Source: Gleimia hominis
GTDB taxonomy: Bacteria; Actinomycetota; Actinomycetes; Actinomycetales; Actinomycetaceae
DNA length: 64,000 bases
Reading direction: 5' to 3'
Assembly (NCBI RefSeq): GCF_002871945.2
Contig: NZ_CP126963.1
Coordinates: 806,001 to 870,000 of the forward strand
The translations under genes were made by a program, and so were the position numbers. Positions 1 to 9,449 of this stretch are shown here, piece by piece (the first letter of the stretch is position 1; each line of letters opens with the position of its first letter). A model generated the notes under the pieces. That model did not search any database. It saw nothing but the letters and a program-made list of their open reading frames with translations, and had not been told where the DNA came from.

Positions 1-521
1 CCGGCGTTGGGTTTGACCGCGACACGCTACGCCAGGCGGGGATCGACGATGCGTACGCGTTCGCAGCGGTTTCTAATGGGGATAATTCGAATATTATTGC
101 CGCTCGCGTGGTGCGGGAAACATTTGGGATCGACCGGGTGGTAGCCCGGATTTATGATCCGTCGCGGGCTGCGGTGTACGAACGCATGGGGATCCCCACG
201 GTGCCGACGGTGCGGCGTACCACGGAGGCTGTGTTGCGGTGGATGATGCCGCCGGACGCGTGGGTTGAGTGGGTGAATGCGGACGGGCAGGTGTCGTTGG
301 TGCGGGCCCGGCCCACAGCGGCGTGGTACGGGTTGGATTTTGCGCAGATTGAGAAGCTCGTTGGCCACCGGTTAGCGTTTCTCTCTAGGCTTGGCAGTAT
401 GCGGGTTGCGGATCCGAGAGACATCCTCCAGGAGCACGACGAACTAGTTTTTGCGATGGCGGGTACCGATTCGGTTCCGGTGCGTGAAGTGCTTACCCGC
501 GACCCTCAGGAGCTGACGTAG
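1..521 (+). CDS. trkA: TrkA-type potassium uptake regulator, 5'-truncated
   Basis: This is the C-terminal part of a TrkA/RCK protein, the cytoplasmic nucleotide-binding subunit that gates Trk/Ktr potassium channels. The frame is open from base 3 to the stop at 519-521, so the gene starts outside the window. What remains covers the second half of the TrkA_N Rossmann domain (motif SNGDNSNIIAARVVRE, then VVARIYDP) followed by a TrkA_C domain of about 80 residues. A second trkA begins 2 bases after the stop, so the two are surely co-transcribed. Tandem trkA genes of this kind are usual in actinobacteria and the two products probably form a hetero-octameric ring. Family assignment is secure. Which of the two binds NAD(H) most tightly cannot be judged because the glycine-rich loop is not in the window. 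Confidence 0.9.
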   Translation, partial: GVGFDRDTLRQAGIDDAYAFAAVSNGDNSNIIAARVVRETFGIDRVVARIYDPSRAAVYERMGIPTVPTVRRTTEAVLRWMMPPDAWVEWVNADGQVSLVRARPTAAWYGLDFAQIEKLVGHRLAFLSRLGSMRVADPRDILQEHDELVFAMAGTDSVPVREVLTRDPQELT

Positions 522-523
522 AC

Positions 524-1207
524 ATGCAGATTGTGATTGCTGGCGCGGGTTCAGTTGGCCGTTCCATCGCCCGGGAGCTGTTAGCGAAGGATCATGAGGT
601 CACGCTAATTGACCGCCTTCCAGACCAGATGCGGGTGGCTAGTGTTGCGCAGGCAGATTGGATTTTGGCGGACGCGTGTTCGCCTGAGGCACTGACGGAA
701 GCGCATGCGGATTCGTGCGACGTGATGGTGGCTGCAACGGGCGATGACAAGTCGAACCTCGTGATTTCTTTGCTCGCAAAATCTGAGTTCGGGGTTCCGC
801 GCGTGGTGGCGCGGGTGAATAATCCGAAGAACGAGTGGATGTTTAACGACACGTGGGGTGTGGACGTGCCCGTGTCAACTCCCCGGGTGATGACTGCGCT
901 GGTAGAAGAAGCGGTGTCTGTGGGTGCGTTGGTTCGCTTATTTAAATTTAATGAGGCGGGAGCGGCCCTGTTTGCGTACACGCTGCCGAGTGACAGTGCG
1001 GCAAGTGGGCGCCGCGTTGACGAACTTAACCTTCCGGGGGACGCGCGGGTGCTGACGTTGCTGCGCGATGATATTCCGGTTGATCTACCCGCTGATATTA
1101 AACTCAAACCCGGGGATGAACTTGTGCTCTTGCTGTACTCCCCCGTGCCCGACCTGCAGCGTGAGGTGGAGGTAGCGCTCGGTGCGATCCCCTCGGAAGA
1201 GGGCTAG
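524..1207 (+). CDS. trkA: TrkA-type potassium uptake regulator, second copy
   Basis: Full-length 227-residue TrkA/RCK protein, the peripheral nucleotide-sensing subunit of a Trk potassium channel. Residues 7-12 form the GAGSVG dinucleotide-binding loop and an acidic LID follows the second beta strand, as expected for an NAD-binding Rossmann fold. A TrkA_C domain occupies roughly residues 145-225 and ends in the usual PGDELVLLL strand. The ATG at 524 lies 2 bases after the first trkA, so translation is likely coupled. The membrane partner (TrkH) is not present here. The next gene, DUF3159, runs convergently and ends 36 bases away. Confidence 0.93.
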   Translation: MQIVIAGAGSVGRSIARELLAKDHEVTLIDRLPDQMRVASVAQADWILADACSPEALTEAHADSCDVMVAATGDDKSNLVISLLAKSEFGVPRVVARVNNPKNEWMFNDTWGVDVPVSTPRVMTALVEEAVSVGALVRLFKFNEAGAALFAYTLPSDSAASGRRVDELNLPGDARVLTLLRDDIPVDLPADIKLKPGDELVLLLYSPVPDLQREVEVALGAIPSEEG

Positions 1208-1243
1208 CAGTACCGCGGAAGAAAGCTAGCGGCCTGGGGGCGG

Positions 1244-1930
1244 TTACTGTCTCGGGGAGTCAGCATTGCTGGCGGCGAGCTGTTGCGCCGGGGTTTTCCA
1301 CGCCCTCAAGAACGCCCACGTGGCCCACGCGCACAAAATAAACGGGGGTAGGCCAACAGCGAGCTTCACTACTCCCAGGGCAACTAGCTGTCCGCTGAGC
1401 CACAGTGGTAGTTGTGCGGCAAGGCGGAAGGCAAACAGGGCGAACCACATCCACGACAGGGACAAGCCCACGCGTGCCAACGGCCGGTACTGTGCGGTTC
1501 GCCACCAACGCGCCGGAAGTTGCCACACGTAGGCGAGAGCCCAGCAAACTATGGGCGTGCGCAACACGATAGTCAGCAGGATCGCTACCGCGTAGACGGC
1601 TGCGGTGATTAATCCGATGGCGTAGAAGTTCTCTCCCCGACCGGACCACCATGCCCACACTACGCCCAGCATCACGCCGAACAAGCCCGAAAGCGAATAG
1701 GTCACGGACTGGCGGGTGAGCAGCCGCACCCCAATCAGCCCGAGCGCGCACACGGCCGCGCAGATCAACGTGACCTTCAACTGTCCGGTAGCGATGTAGA
1801 CCACTACGAACATCAGGCCCGGCAGAGTGGATTCCACCACGCCGCGCCAACCACCGACCGAGCGCCACATGTTGAACTCGCCGCCGGCCAGTAGGTCACC
1901 GGCCGCGGACTGTACCTTGTTTTCGCTCAC
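1244..1930 (-). CDS. DUF3159 family integral membrane protein
   Basis: A 228-residue membrane protein of the actinobacterial DUF3159 family, whose function is not known. After a polar N-terminus (about 35 residues) there are about five to six hydrophobic segments, with basic residues such as RLLTRQ between them and a short polar tail. Its start overlaps the stop of the OB-fold gene upstream by 4 bases, so DUF3710, the OB protein and DUF3159 form one translationally coupled minus-strand unit. The order DUF3710, OB, DUF3159, trkA is widely conserved in actinobacteria, which supports the family call but not a function. A role in transport or envelope homeostasis would be a guess. Confidence 0.85.
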   Translation of the reverse strand: MSENKVQSAAGDLLAGGEFNMWRSVGGWRGVVESTLPGLMFVVVYIATGQLKVTLICAAVCALGLIGVRLLTRQSVTYSLSGLFGVMLGVVWAWWSGRGENFYAIGLITAAVYAVAILLTIVLRTPIVCWALAYVWQLPARWWRTAQYRPLARVGLSLSWMWFALFAFRLAAQLPLWLSGQLVALGVVKLAVGLPPFILCAWATWAFLRAWKTPAQQLAASNADSPRQ

Positions 1931-2214
1931 AGTTCACGCTCCGTGATCCGTTCATAACTGGGGTTTTGCATTATCATCTGGCGTTCAGACTGCGTTGGGA
2001 GCCCTTCAACTCGCAGCACACTTCCCACCGTTATATCCGGCACATTAGTGCGCCCCGACCAGGTGATGACCAACGTGCCCGTCGGGTCTTTCAAATACAC
2101 GTATGCCTGCCGGTTCGTCCCCTGGGCGGGGAACGTTATTGCCACCACGGTGCCGGCAACGCTCACGTGTTCGCGCGGCACAATGTCTCTGATGTGGGCG
2201 CGTGCTGTTCCCAC
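1927..2214 (-). CDS. OB-fold nucleic-acid-binding domain protein
   Basis: A 95-residue protein that is essentially one OB-fold, resembling the tRNA anti-codon/RecG-like OB family. The pattern of beta strands (VSVAGTVVAITF, AYVYLKDPTGTLVITWSG, GSVLRVEGLPT) is typical. It starts with GTG at 2214, two bases after the DUF3710 stop, and overlaps DUF3159 by 4 bases. In other actinobacteria the same small gene lies between DUF3710 and DUF3159. The fold suggests single-stranded nucleic acid or protein binding; no specific target can be read from the sequence. Confidence 0.8.
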   Translation of the reverse strand: MGTARAHIRDIVPREHVSVAGTVVAITFPAQGTNRQAYVYLKDPTGTLVITWSGRTNVPDITVGSVLRVEGLPTQSERQMIMQNPSYERITEREL

Positions 2215-2216
2215 CG

Positions 2217-2882
2217 CTACTGCGCTTTCGGAAGCTGCAGCGGCAAGATCGACATGGGTGGGCGCGGCTCGTCGTCGCGACGCACAATCAGGTTGTTCAG
2301 CAGCGGCTCCACTTCGCGCATCGCAGCTTCTTCATATGCGGCGGGGCCCAGCACGTCGACGCGGAGGAACCAGCGTGGCCCTTCAATCCCGATCACCCGA
2401 GAGATTGACGTGCCCACACCCCCGTCTTCGTTACGTACAGGCGCTTTAACTTGCAGTTCGGTTCCCCACGGGCCGTCTATTTCACGCACCCGAACCCCCT
2501 GCTCTTTGAGTTGCTCACTCATTTCCACCCTCAGGTTGTCCCACACCCCTCCGCTGCGCGGCGCCGCAGCGACCAGTAATTGTACGGCGGAGGCACCTAG
2601 GACAACTCCCAGGTGGGTGATTAGATTCTCATCGCCCGTCCCTTTAATGGCCTGCAACTGCATTCCCGCGATTGCGGGCACGAGTATGGGTCCGAAGTCT
2701 AAGTGGGATTCGCTAATTTCTCGCACTTGCGAGATATCCCGTGGCCCGGCCTGCTGTGACTGCTCAGTGGCCGCAGGTGAATCCGCGCGCTGCGCCGACT
2801 CCTCCTCAAGCCCGTTCGCATCCGCAGCACTGTGTGACTGCTGGTGTGTCGGCCGGTGTTTCTTCCGGCGGAAAAACCCCAT
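2217..2882 (-). CDS. DUF3710 family protein
   Basis: A 221-residue soluble protein of the actinobacterial DUF3710 family, function unknown. It begins with a basic stretch (MGFFRRKKHR), has a low-complexity linker to about residue 60, and then a conserved globular part of about 150 residues with the family-like segment LDFGPILVPAIAGM. In many actinobacteria this gene follows dut (dUTPase) and DUF3093; here neither is present, and only 56 bases separate it from DUF4193. It heads a coupled unit with the OB-fold and DUF3159 genes. Confidence 0.85.
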   Translation of the reverse strand: MGFFRRKKHRPTHQQSHSAADANGLEEESAQRADSPAATEQSQQAGPRDISQVREISESHLDFGPILVPAIAGMQLQAIKGTGDENLITHLGVVLGASAVQLLVAAAPRSGGVWDNLRVEMSEQLKEQGVRVREIDGPWGTELQVKAPVRNEDGGVGTSISRVIGIEGPRWFLRVDVLGPAAYEEAAMREVEPLLNNLIVRRDDEPRPPMSILPLQLPKAQ

Positions 2883-2938
2883 TCCAAATCGCCTCTTCTA
2901 CGCTAGTAGCGGAACCACTCCATCATCTCAAGGTGTGG

Positions 2939-3238
2939 TCATTCCGCACAATCAGTGCACACCATGAGCCCGTCTTCCTCATACGCCAGTTGAGACCGGT
3001 GGTGTACCAGGAAGCACTCAGAACACGTGAACTCGTCGTCTTGACGCGGCACAACCTGCACCGTCAATTCCTCGTTGGACAAGTCCGCGCCGGGCAGTTC
3101 AAAGTCCTCAGCGGCTTCATTCTCGTCCTCATCCACGACATTCGAGCCCGTATCGTTACGACGGCTCTTCAATTCCTCAATGGAATCTTCCGAAACTTCA
3201 TCGTCATTCTTGCGGGGGGCATCGTAATCTGTAGCCAT
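2939..3238 (-). CDS. DUF4193 family zinc-ribbon protein
   Basis: A 99-residue acidic protein of the actinobacterial DUF4193 family. The N-terminal two thirds is rich in Asp and Glu. The C-terminus carries two CxxC knuckles, TCSEC and VCTDC, that should bind one zinc ion and are the family hallmark. The gene starts with ATG at 3238 and is divergent from sepH across a 181-base spacer that must hold both promoters. The function is unknown; in related genomes it sits in the same block as the RpoD and topoisomerase genes. Confidence 0.88.
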   Translation of the reverse strand: MATDYDAPRKNDDEVSEDSIEELKSRRNDTGSNVVDEDENEAAEDFELPGADLSNEELTVQVVPRQDDEFTCSECFLVHHRSQLAYEEDGLMVCTDCAE

Positions 3239-3419
3239 CGTGTCCTCGTTCTTCCCAGCTGTGTATGCACACAGACGTTACTTTAGATAATAAGGTGTCG
3301 CGCCGGGATATTAACACCAAATAGTGTGTCAATGCGAACGCTAAGGCGACACGCGCGCAGTGGAGAAAGTAAAATGGCTCTAATACTGGCATGCTTCACT
3401 ATGGGGCAAGGGAGGTTGC

Positions 3420-4604
3420 ATGATTGAACTAGAACTGCTCGGTGCCAATTCCGACGGTACGCAGCTAGTTTTCACAGACGAAGGGGGTACGCGCTACACC
3501 GTACCTATTGATAACGCACTGAAAGCCACGATTCGGCGAGAATCCATCCAGCTGGAGTCCATGCCTAAGCGTGGGGCGGGCTTGAGTCCGCGGCAGATTC
3601 AAGAACTGTTGCGCGCCGGAATGGAGCCCGAAGAGATTTCGTCTGAGTACAACGTGGATGTGGTGCGGATCAACCGGTTCCTCTCCCCGGTTCGGGCGGA
3701 GCAGAACTACATTATTTCGCGTGCCCTCCGCGGCCCGGTGGGTGGGGCTGATGACGCCCCGTCGCTACAGGATTTGTGCATCGACCGGCTCGCAACCCGC
3801 GGGGTTAGTGCCACGTCGTTTGAATGGCGGGCCTACCGGCGCGGCGACCACCCGTGGGAACTTCAGTTGCTGTTCGTCCAGGATGCGCGCGAGAACCGGG
3901 CGACCTGGGAGGTAACCCCGATGGGCCGCGTGGTACGGGCGATTGATGAAGAAGCGCATTGGCTCACCGAAACGGTTTCACCGGCGCAGGCCGCGCCGAA
4001 CGTTGAACCGCTTCCCAGCCGCTCACACGCGTCTAACCGTCCCGGTGAGTCTGCGTCCGGTGAGGATGTGGAACAGATTCTCGACACCCTCACTGCTGCT
4101 CGCGGCAAGCGGATGGGAGTGGAGATTTATGAGGATGAGGATTCCCCTATCGCCCCTATTTTCGCATTGAACGCGCCGGATCAGGAGGATCCACCGCAGT
4201 TCCCAGATGAGGATGAGGAACCGGGTGAGGAAACCGCGTCCGCGGATCGCACTGCAACTAGTAGCGGAAATTCTGCGGGTGATGATGCCGCTGCGGAAGA
4301 CTTCTCCACTTCACCTGGTGAAGCACGCGCTCAGACGGGTGAATCCGCGTCCAAACGGGCAAACCGTCCGTCCCCATTACCGTCGCGGCGAGAGCGGGCG
4401 AAGCAACGGGCTCAGCATGCCGGTGAGGATGAGGCACGCTCGGGTTCGCGCAGTGACGACCGGGGGGCGTCCCTACCCGGATTTGAAGGTATTGAAAAGG
4501 AGGGGGCGAAGGCCGCAGATTCTGAGCGGCCCCCCAAGCGGCGGCGCAGTTCGAAACGCCGTTCGGTTCCCTCATGGGACGAAATCGTGTTCGGCTCTAA
4601 GTAA
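3420..4604 (+). CDS. sepH: Septation protein SepH (DUF3071)
   Basis: A 394-residue SepH homologue, the cytoplasmic actinobacterial cell-division protein that stimulates FtsZ assembly. The conserved N-terminal DUF3071 region spans about residues 1-165 and includes a helix-turn-helix (LSPRQIQELLRAGMEPEEIS) followed by the family block VRINRFLSPVRAEQNYI. From about residue 185 the protein is a long disordered linker, first acidic (near 225-275) and then basic, with a short conserved C-terminal end PSWDEIVFG that is typical of the family and thought to contact FtsZ. An SD-like GGGAGG precedes the ATG. The length is within the family range. Confidence 0.9.
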   Translation: MIELELLGANSDGTQLVFTDEGGTRYTVPIDNALKATIRRESIQLESMPKRGAGLSPRQIQELLRAGMEPEEISSEYNVDVVRINRFLSPVRAEQNYIISRALRGPVGGADDAPSLQDLCIDRLATRGVSATSFEWRAYRRGDHPWELQLLFVQDARENRATWEVTPMGRVVRAIDEEAHWLTETVSPAQAAPNVEPLPSRSHASNRPGESASGEDVEQILDTLTAARGKRMGVEIYEDEDSPIAPIFALNAPDQEDPPQFPDEDEEPGEETASADRTATSSGNSAGDDAAAEDFSTSPGEARAQTGESASKRANRPSPLPSRRERAKQRAQHAGEDEARSGSRSDDRGASLPGFEGIEKEGAKAADSERPPKRRRSSKRRSVPSWDEIVFGSK

Positions 4605-4620
4605 ACGCCGGCGCACATAG

Positions 4621-4657
4621 CTCGCGGTTGCTGCCTTATCGCAGGTGGCGCCGCGAG
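4621..4657. terminator. Hairpin between convergent sepH and phosphodiesterase genes
   Basis: CTCGCGG at 4621-4627 pairs with CCGCGAG at 4651-4657, with weaker inner pairing, and TTCTTT follows on the plus strand. It lies in the 67-base gap between two convergent stop codons, so a shared terminator is likely. Confidence 0.45.
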
Positions 4658-4671
4658 TTCTTTCCAGGTAA

Positions 4672-5787
4672 CTACCGCAGACGCAGAATCGGAATGTCGC
4701 TCTCCCACGCGCTGTCTGATCCGTGCACGCCCCGCAAGTGGACCATCCCGTCGGGTTGATGGCGTGAATCCACAATAGTGGTGGCGCCCCGCCCCAGCAC
4801 TAGCGCATCCCCTATCAGATTGTTCCCCGGCCCGTTCCCGATAACGCGCGGCGCATGGGCTTTAGGAACGATCCGTGCGGAGCCACCCAAAACACTGCGC
4901 CACCGCTGCAGCACCCCGTTTGGATCGCGGTCCGCATGCAGGTGCACGAACCGGCCCTCCCCCGCAATCGCACTTACGCCATCGCGCAGTTGTGGTTGTT
5001 CCGCCAGATCCCAGCGCTCTTGAGGGTCCGCGTCAATCATCCCGTGATCCGCGGTTAACACCGCGCTGTAGCCAGCGGGAAGCCGATCGGTTAGACGCTG
5101 CAGGCCCGAATCCACTTCTTCCAGTTGCGCCAGCCATTGCGCGGACCGCCACCCGTACTTGTGGCCCGCGTGGTCTAACTGCCCCCAGTACAGGTAGATC
5201 AGTTTTTGCCCCCGGTTAGCTAGCTCCACGGCCGTGTCCACTCGTTGTTCTAAAGTGCGCGCACCGACATGCCGAGTGCCTCGCAATGCTGCCATGGTTA
5301 ACCCTGAATGCGCGAACTTCGGGTCGGACACCACGGCACTTTCCAACCCGCGGCGCTTCGCCCGCTCCCACAGGGTCGGCACGGGCTGCCACCGGCTCGG
5401 CGGTTGCGACGCCCCCTCAAACGAAATCAACACGGTAGTGCGAGCCCCATCTTTCACCGACCACCCCACCATGCGGGTCGCCCCCGGCTGCCGACCGGTG
5501 CCAAACGATGTGATTGCCGCCGCGGTAGTAGACGGCAACACGGTGTGGCCCAAGATAATGTCCTCTTTGCGGGCCCGTAAAAACCGGGTGTGGGCCAGCG
5601 AATCCACCAGGTTCCGGTATCCCAACCCGTCCACGAGCACCACCACGACCCCTCGTTCCGCACCCAGCCCCAACTGCTGGCCCAAGGCCACCACCGAGGC
5701 GCGATTGTCCTCAAGTGGATTACCTAAAGATCGCAATGTGGTGGGGAGAATGTCGGTTATCAGTGGGGCCGTACGCGAATGTGGCAT
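4672..5787 (-). CDS. Alkaline phosphatase family / nucleotide pyrophosphatase-like protein
   Basis: A protein of about 371 residues from the type I phosphodiesterase/nucleotide pyrophosphatase clan of alkaline-phosphatase-fold enzymes. It keeps the metal site: VVVLVDGLGYRN near the N-terminus (first Asp), the nucleophile region STTAAAITSFGTGR (Thr in PSTTAA), YLYWGQLDHAGHKYG (Asp and His ligands) and VLTADHGMID (Asp-His pair). The frame extends upstream to 5904, but that would run across the divergent parC start; the ATG at 5787 (MPHSRTAP) is the sensible start. No signal peptide is seen, so it is probably cytoplasmic. The substrate is unknown. The order with sepH and parC is common in Actinomyces-type genomes. 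Confidence 0.85.
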   Translation of the reverse strand: MPHSRTAPLITDILPTTLRSLGNPLEDNRASVVALGQQLGLGAERGVVVVLVDGLGYRNLVDSLAHTRFLRARKEDIILGHTVLPSTTAAAITSFGTGRQPGATRMVGWSVKDGARTTVLISFEGASQPPSRWQPVPTLWERAKRRGLESAVVSDPKFAHSGLTMAALRGTRHVGARTLEQRVDTAVELANRGQKLIYLYWGQLDHAGHKYGWRSAQWLAQLEEVDSGLQRLTDRLPAGYSAVLTADHGMIDADPQERWDLAEQPQLRDGVSAIAGEGRFVHLHADRDPNGVLQRWRSVLGGSARIVPKAHAPRVIGNGPGNNLIGDALVLGRGATTIVDSRHQPDGMVHLRGVHGSDSAWESDIPILRLR

Positions 5788-5843
5788 TGATGTCTTTCTG
5801 CTTCCTACCGGCGTGGAATAAGTGTTCCTAAGTATTAATTTGC

Positions 5844-5859
5844 CACAATCTACTTTATG
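5844..5859 (+). promoter_or_regulatory. Candidate leaderless promoter of parC
   Basis: CACAAT at 5844-5849 is followed by 7 bases and then the ATG at 5857, the spacing expected if transcription begins at the start codon. No convincing Shine-Dalgarno is present. The first base of the hexamer departs from TANNNT, so this is weaker than the pknL and parE examples. Confidence 0.35.
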
Positions 5860-8283
5860 TCGAAAACTGCGTCCAAAGCGTCGAGCGCCCCCATAGCGGA
5901 ACACATCGTAGAAGTGAACGTGTCGTCTGAAATGCGCACGTCTTTCTTGGAATACGCCTACTCCGTTATTTACGCCCGCGCGCTACCGGATGCGAAGGAT
6001 GGTTGTAAACCCGTTCAACGCCGGATCCTGTACCAAATGTCGCAAATGGGGTTGCGGCCAGATCGCGGTCACGTTAAGTCCCAGAACGTGGTCGGTGAGG
6101 TCATGGGGAAACTGCATCCGCACGGTGACTCCGCGATTTACGACGCCCTAGTGCGCTTAGCCCAACCCTTCAACCTGCGGTTACCGCTCGTGGATGGGCA
6201 CGGCAACTTCGGTTCCCTAGACGACGGTCCAGCTGCGCCGCGGTACACGGAAGTGCGGTTAGCCCCCGCCGCTTTGGATATGGTGGCGGACCTGGATGAG
6301 GACGTGGTCGACCAGGTTCCGAACTACGACAACCGCCTGATGCAACCCGAAGTGCTGCCCGCTGGTTTCCCAAACCTCCTGGTTAATGGCGCGTCTGGGA
6401 TTGCGGTGGGAATGGCCACGAACATTGCGCCGCACAACCTGGGCGAAGTGGTCGCAGCAGCGTGCCACCTGTTGGAAAACCCGCAGGCGAGCACCGAGGA
6501 CCTCATGCACTTTATTCCCGGACCCGACTTCCCTGAAGGCGGGATTATTGTCGGAACCGACGGGATTGCGCAGGCGTACGAAACTGGTCGCGGCTCGTTT
6601 CGGGTGCGCGCAAAAATTGACGTTGAACGCGTCACGGCCCGTAAACAAGGTCTAGTGGTGACGCAACTGCCGTACATGGTGGGGCCCGAACGCATTATTG
6701 AACGCATCAAAGATCTAGTGAATGCGAAACGGCTCAAAGGTATTTCTAACGTCACTAACCTAACGGACCGTCACCACGGGGTACGGCTAGTTATCGAGGT
6801 GAAAACCGGTTTCAACCCGCAGGCGGTGATGGCGCAGCTGTACCGGCTCACGCCGCTGGAGGATTCGTTTGCGATCAACGCGGTTGCTCTGGTGGATGGG
6901 AAGCCGGAACGGATGGGGTTAAAGCGGATGCTGGAGGTGTACCTAGATCACCGCTTATCCGTCGTCCGCCGGCGCAGTCAATACCGGTTAGATCGGGCGC
7001 TCGAGCGCCTACACCTGGTCCAAGGCCTGCTGGTGGCGGTTTTGGATATCGACGATGTGATCGCAATTATCCGCTCTTCCGAAACCGTTGATGAAGCTCG
7101 TTCTCGCCTGATGGTGGCCTTTGACCTGTCTGAAGTTCAAGCGGATCATATTCTTTCGTTGCGTTTGCGTCGCCTCACTAAGTTCTCACGCCTGGAGTTA
7201 GAGTCCGAACGCGATGAGCTTGAGGCAAAAATTGCGTCTTTGCGCGAGGTGTTGGGCTCCGAAGTTTTGTTGCGCAACATGGTGCGCGATGAACTGACCG
7301 AGGTGTCGAAGCGCCTGAGTACTCCTCGGCGGACGATTGTGTTGGAATCTGAGGCTGCGGATCCGACGGTGGCGATCGATACCTCTGTCCCATTGGAGAT
7401 TCCCGATGAACCCACCCGGGTGGTGCTGACCAACCGTGGCTTGGTGCGCGTTTCGGGCGGGGATGAGCTGGATCTTACGGGCGCGCGTTCGCCTTTTGAC
7501 ACGTTCAAAGTGCAGGTTGGTTCGCGCACACGCGGGCAAGTTGGGGTCGTTGACGCTGCGGGCGTGCTGCATCGCGTGGACGTGATGTCTCTGCCAGCCG
7601 TGGCACGGACCGCGCAGAACGTGTCTTTCGCAGCGGCCGTGGATGTTTCCCGCCTCCTGGGCACCCCGGTTGATGCCGTAGGGTTGGTGGATTTGGCTTC
7701 GGCGTCGGTTACAGGTTTCGTTACCCGCCGCGGCGTTGTGAAACGGATGCGTCCCGAGTTTGCGAAGGCAGATACGTTTGAGGTAATTCGCTTGGCTGAA
7801 GGGGATGCACTGGTCTACGCGGCGCCGTGTCCCGATGAGGCTGACGTGGTGATGATTACTTCCGATGCGCAGCTGTTGCGCACGCCCGCGGCTAAGATTC
7901 GCCCGCAGGGGCAAGTGTCCGGTGGTGTCGCGGGGATGAGCGTGTCCGCGGATGCGCAGGTGATTGCCGCGGGGTTTGTGAATATGGACGAGGCGCAGAT
8001 CGTGACTGTTGCGACGAGTGACGCGGGCCTGTTGGCAGACGCGATGCAGTCGAGCGTGAAGGTTACGCCCGGCGCCGTGTTCCCCACAAAGGGACGGGCC
8101 ACTAAAGGCGTGCGTGCGCACCGGTTCTTGAAGTCCGAGACGGCGCTGTGCCTGGCGGGGATCAGTGCGGGCACTGCAATTGCATCCGACGAGAACGGGA
8201 AAGCGGTATCGCTACCTCCCGTGAATGAGCACCGGGATGGTTCCGGCGTGGGGTTAGACCGCCCGATCGCACGCATTTCCTAA
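5857..8283 (+). CDS. parC: DNA topoisomerase (ATP-hydrolysing) subunit A, ParC type
   Basis: An 808-residue type IIA topoisomerase A subunit that cleaves and rejoins DNA to pass a second duplex. The active-site tyrosine is Tyr130 in PRYTEVRL (GyrA/ParC usually have MRYTE; here Pro replaces Met). The quinolone region reads [10 protein letters not shown] with Ser92 and Asp96, the wild-type, drug-sensitive residues. The C-terminal half is a beta-pinwheel; the gyrase-specific GyrA-box QRRGG..G is not evident, which favours ParC over GyrA. The partner B subunit lies 2.2 kb downstream on the other strand (10526-12640), with two acetyltransferase genes between. This pairing beside rpoD is typical of Actinomyces relatives. 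Confidence 0.92.
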   Translation: MSKTASKASSAPIAEHIVEVNVSSEMRTSFLEYAYSVIYARALPDAKDGCKPVQRRILYQMSQMGLRPDRGHVKSQNVVGEVMGKLHPHGDSAIYDALVRLAQPFNLRLPLVDGHGNFGSLDDGPAAPRYTEVRLAPAALDMVADLDEDVVDQVPNYDNRLMQPEVLPAGFPNLLVNGASGIAVGMATNIAPHNLGEVVAAACHLLENPQASTEDLMHFIPGPDFPEGGIIVGTDGIAQAYETGRGSFRVRAKIDVERVTARKQGLVVTQLPYMVGPERIIERIKDLVNAKRLKGISNVTNLTDRHHGVRLVIEVKTGFNPQAVMAQLYRLTPLEDSFAINAVALVDGKPERMGLKRMLEVYLDHRLSVVRRRSQYRLDRALERLHLVQGLLVAVLDIDDVIAIIRSSETVDEARSRLMVAFDLSEVQADHILSLRLRRLTKFSRLELESERDELEAKIASLREVLGSEVLLRNMVRDELTEVSKRLSTPRRTIVLESEAADPTVAIDTSVPLEIPDEPTRVVLTNRGLVRVSGGDELDLTGARSPFDTFKVQVGSRTRGQVGVVDAAGVLHRVDVMSLPAVARTAQNVSFAAAVDVSRLLGTPVDAVGLVDLASASVTGFVTRRGVVKRMRPEFAKADTFEVIRLAEGDALVYAAPCPDEADVVMITSDAQLLRTPAAKIRPQGQVSGGVAGMSVSADAQVIAAGFVNMDEAQIVTVATSDAGLLADAMQSSVKVTPGAVFPTKGRATKGVRAHRFLKSETALCLAGISAGTAIASDENGKAVSLPPVNEHRDGSGVGLDRPIARIS

Positions 8284-8329
8284 CAGCGCCACTGCACCGC
8301 GGGGGCACGCAGGCACCGCGTCTGCTTCC

Positions 8330-9385
8330 TTAGGCTTTGTCGCAGCTGGCTTGCGGCGGATCGTACTGCAGGGTGTAGCAGCGCGTACTGCCCACGGTTT
8401 CGAAACCAACGCGTTCAAACACGCCGGAGATTGCGGAGTTATTGATTGAGGCAAAACCCGCTGAAACTGCTTGCATCCCATCTTTTTGCTGCGCGGCCAT
8501 ACTGGCGGCCAGCAGGGCTTGGGCAACAGATTCGTCGGAGGAACGCACCCCCAGCATGTCTATGGTGCCTTCGCGCCACCCCAGCGCAGACCAGTCCTGG
8601 GGGTACTGGGAGGCCTTGAGGAACCCCACGAGTTCGTGCCGATCCGTTGACGTATCTACCGCAACAAACGACCATTCGGGTTTAAAGCTCGACCCGCCGA
8701 TCGTCCACATTTCGTGTGAGGGCGGGCTAGATGCCCCCTGAGATATGGAGATGTCACTGACCAGCTCGTGGATCTTCTCTGGGGCGCATTCCTGCCAGGG
8801 CCGTACCGTCAAAAACGGGGTGGGTCCCACTTGTGGTAGGTCACCAGTGAGTTCTGCCCGCATGTCGTAAAACGACCATGCCCACCCGTAGCCCAGTTCA
8901 TTTAACCGCGGTTCGAGATTCGAATACGCCTGCTCCACGTGGAAGGTAATGGTCTTGCTCGCCCCCTCGTTGCCCAACAGTTCGCGAGCCTGCACCGTTT
9001 GCCATTTAACGAGGGCGCCCCCGATGCCGCGTTCGCGCACCGTCGGATCCACCCCACCTAGGCAAATCGCCGTGTTGGGGTCCTGCTCGCGAATATGCAC
9101 GAAACCGAATGCGCGCAAAATCCCGTCGACCACCCCACCGACGAGCACGCGTTTAGCGGTGGACGTGAAGAAGTCATCCACTTCTGATTCTGAGGTTCGG
9201 TACGGCAACGCGTCGTGGCGTTCAATCCGGTCGATCAGTTTCGCCAGCGATGGCACGTCTGCGCGCGTGAGGGCCCGCCACGTCACCTCCACGTCAGGGA
9301 TATCCGGCAAATCAGGGATACGAGGCAAATCGCAGTCACCAGAGTCATCGGGGGTGCCGTAGCTCTGCGGCATCTGCTTGTCCAT
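8330..9385 (-). CDS. Tandem-GNAT N-acetyltransferase
   Basis: A 351-residue protein with two GNAT folds. The first carries an acetyl-CoA loop in DPTVRERGIGGAL (about residues 120-135); the second is more diverged, with LGVRSSDESVAQALL near residue 275 and the typical SINNSAISGVFERVGFE end, which is the GNAT motif B. The substrate is unknown; double-GNAT proteins of this sort in actinobacteria are often compared with mycothiol synthase, but the resemblance here is only at fold level. It is the downstream member of a pair of paralogues separated by 64 bases. The start could be the ATG at 9385 or the one four codons later. Confidence 0.8.
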   Translation of the reverse strand: MDKQMPQSYGTPDDSGDCDLPRIPDLPDIPDVEVTWRALTRADVPSLAKLIDRIERHDALPYRTSESEVDDFFTSTAKRVLVGGVVDGILRAFGFVHIREQDPNTAICLGGVDPTVRERGIGGALVKWQTVQARELLGNEGASKTITFHVEQAYSNLEPRLNELGYGWAWSFYDMRAELTGDLPQVGPTPFLTVRPWQECAPEKIHELVSDISISQGASSPPSHEMWTIGGSSFKPEWSFVAVDTSTDRHELVGFLKASQYPQDWSALGWREGTIDMLGVRSSDESVAQALLAASMAAQQKDGMQAVSAGFASINNSAISGVFERVGFETVGSTRCYTLQYDPPQASCDKA

Positions 9386-9449
9386 TACTTCGCCTCCTCA
9401 GAATAAAAAAACTACTGGAACCGTTACTATTCTCTTTTGTTCCGGTGGG

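Noticed and set aside
5788..5904. Longer start of the phosphodiesterase-like gene
   Set aside because: It would cover the parC promoter and start codon on the opposite strand, and the extra residues resemble no family N-terminus.
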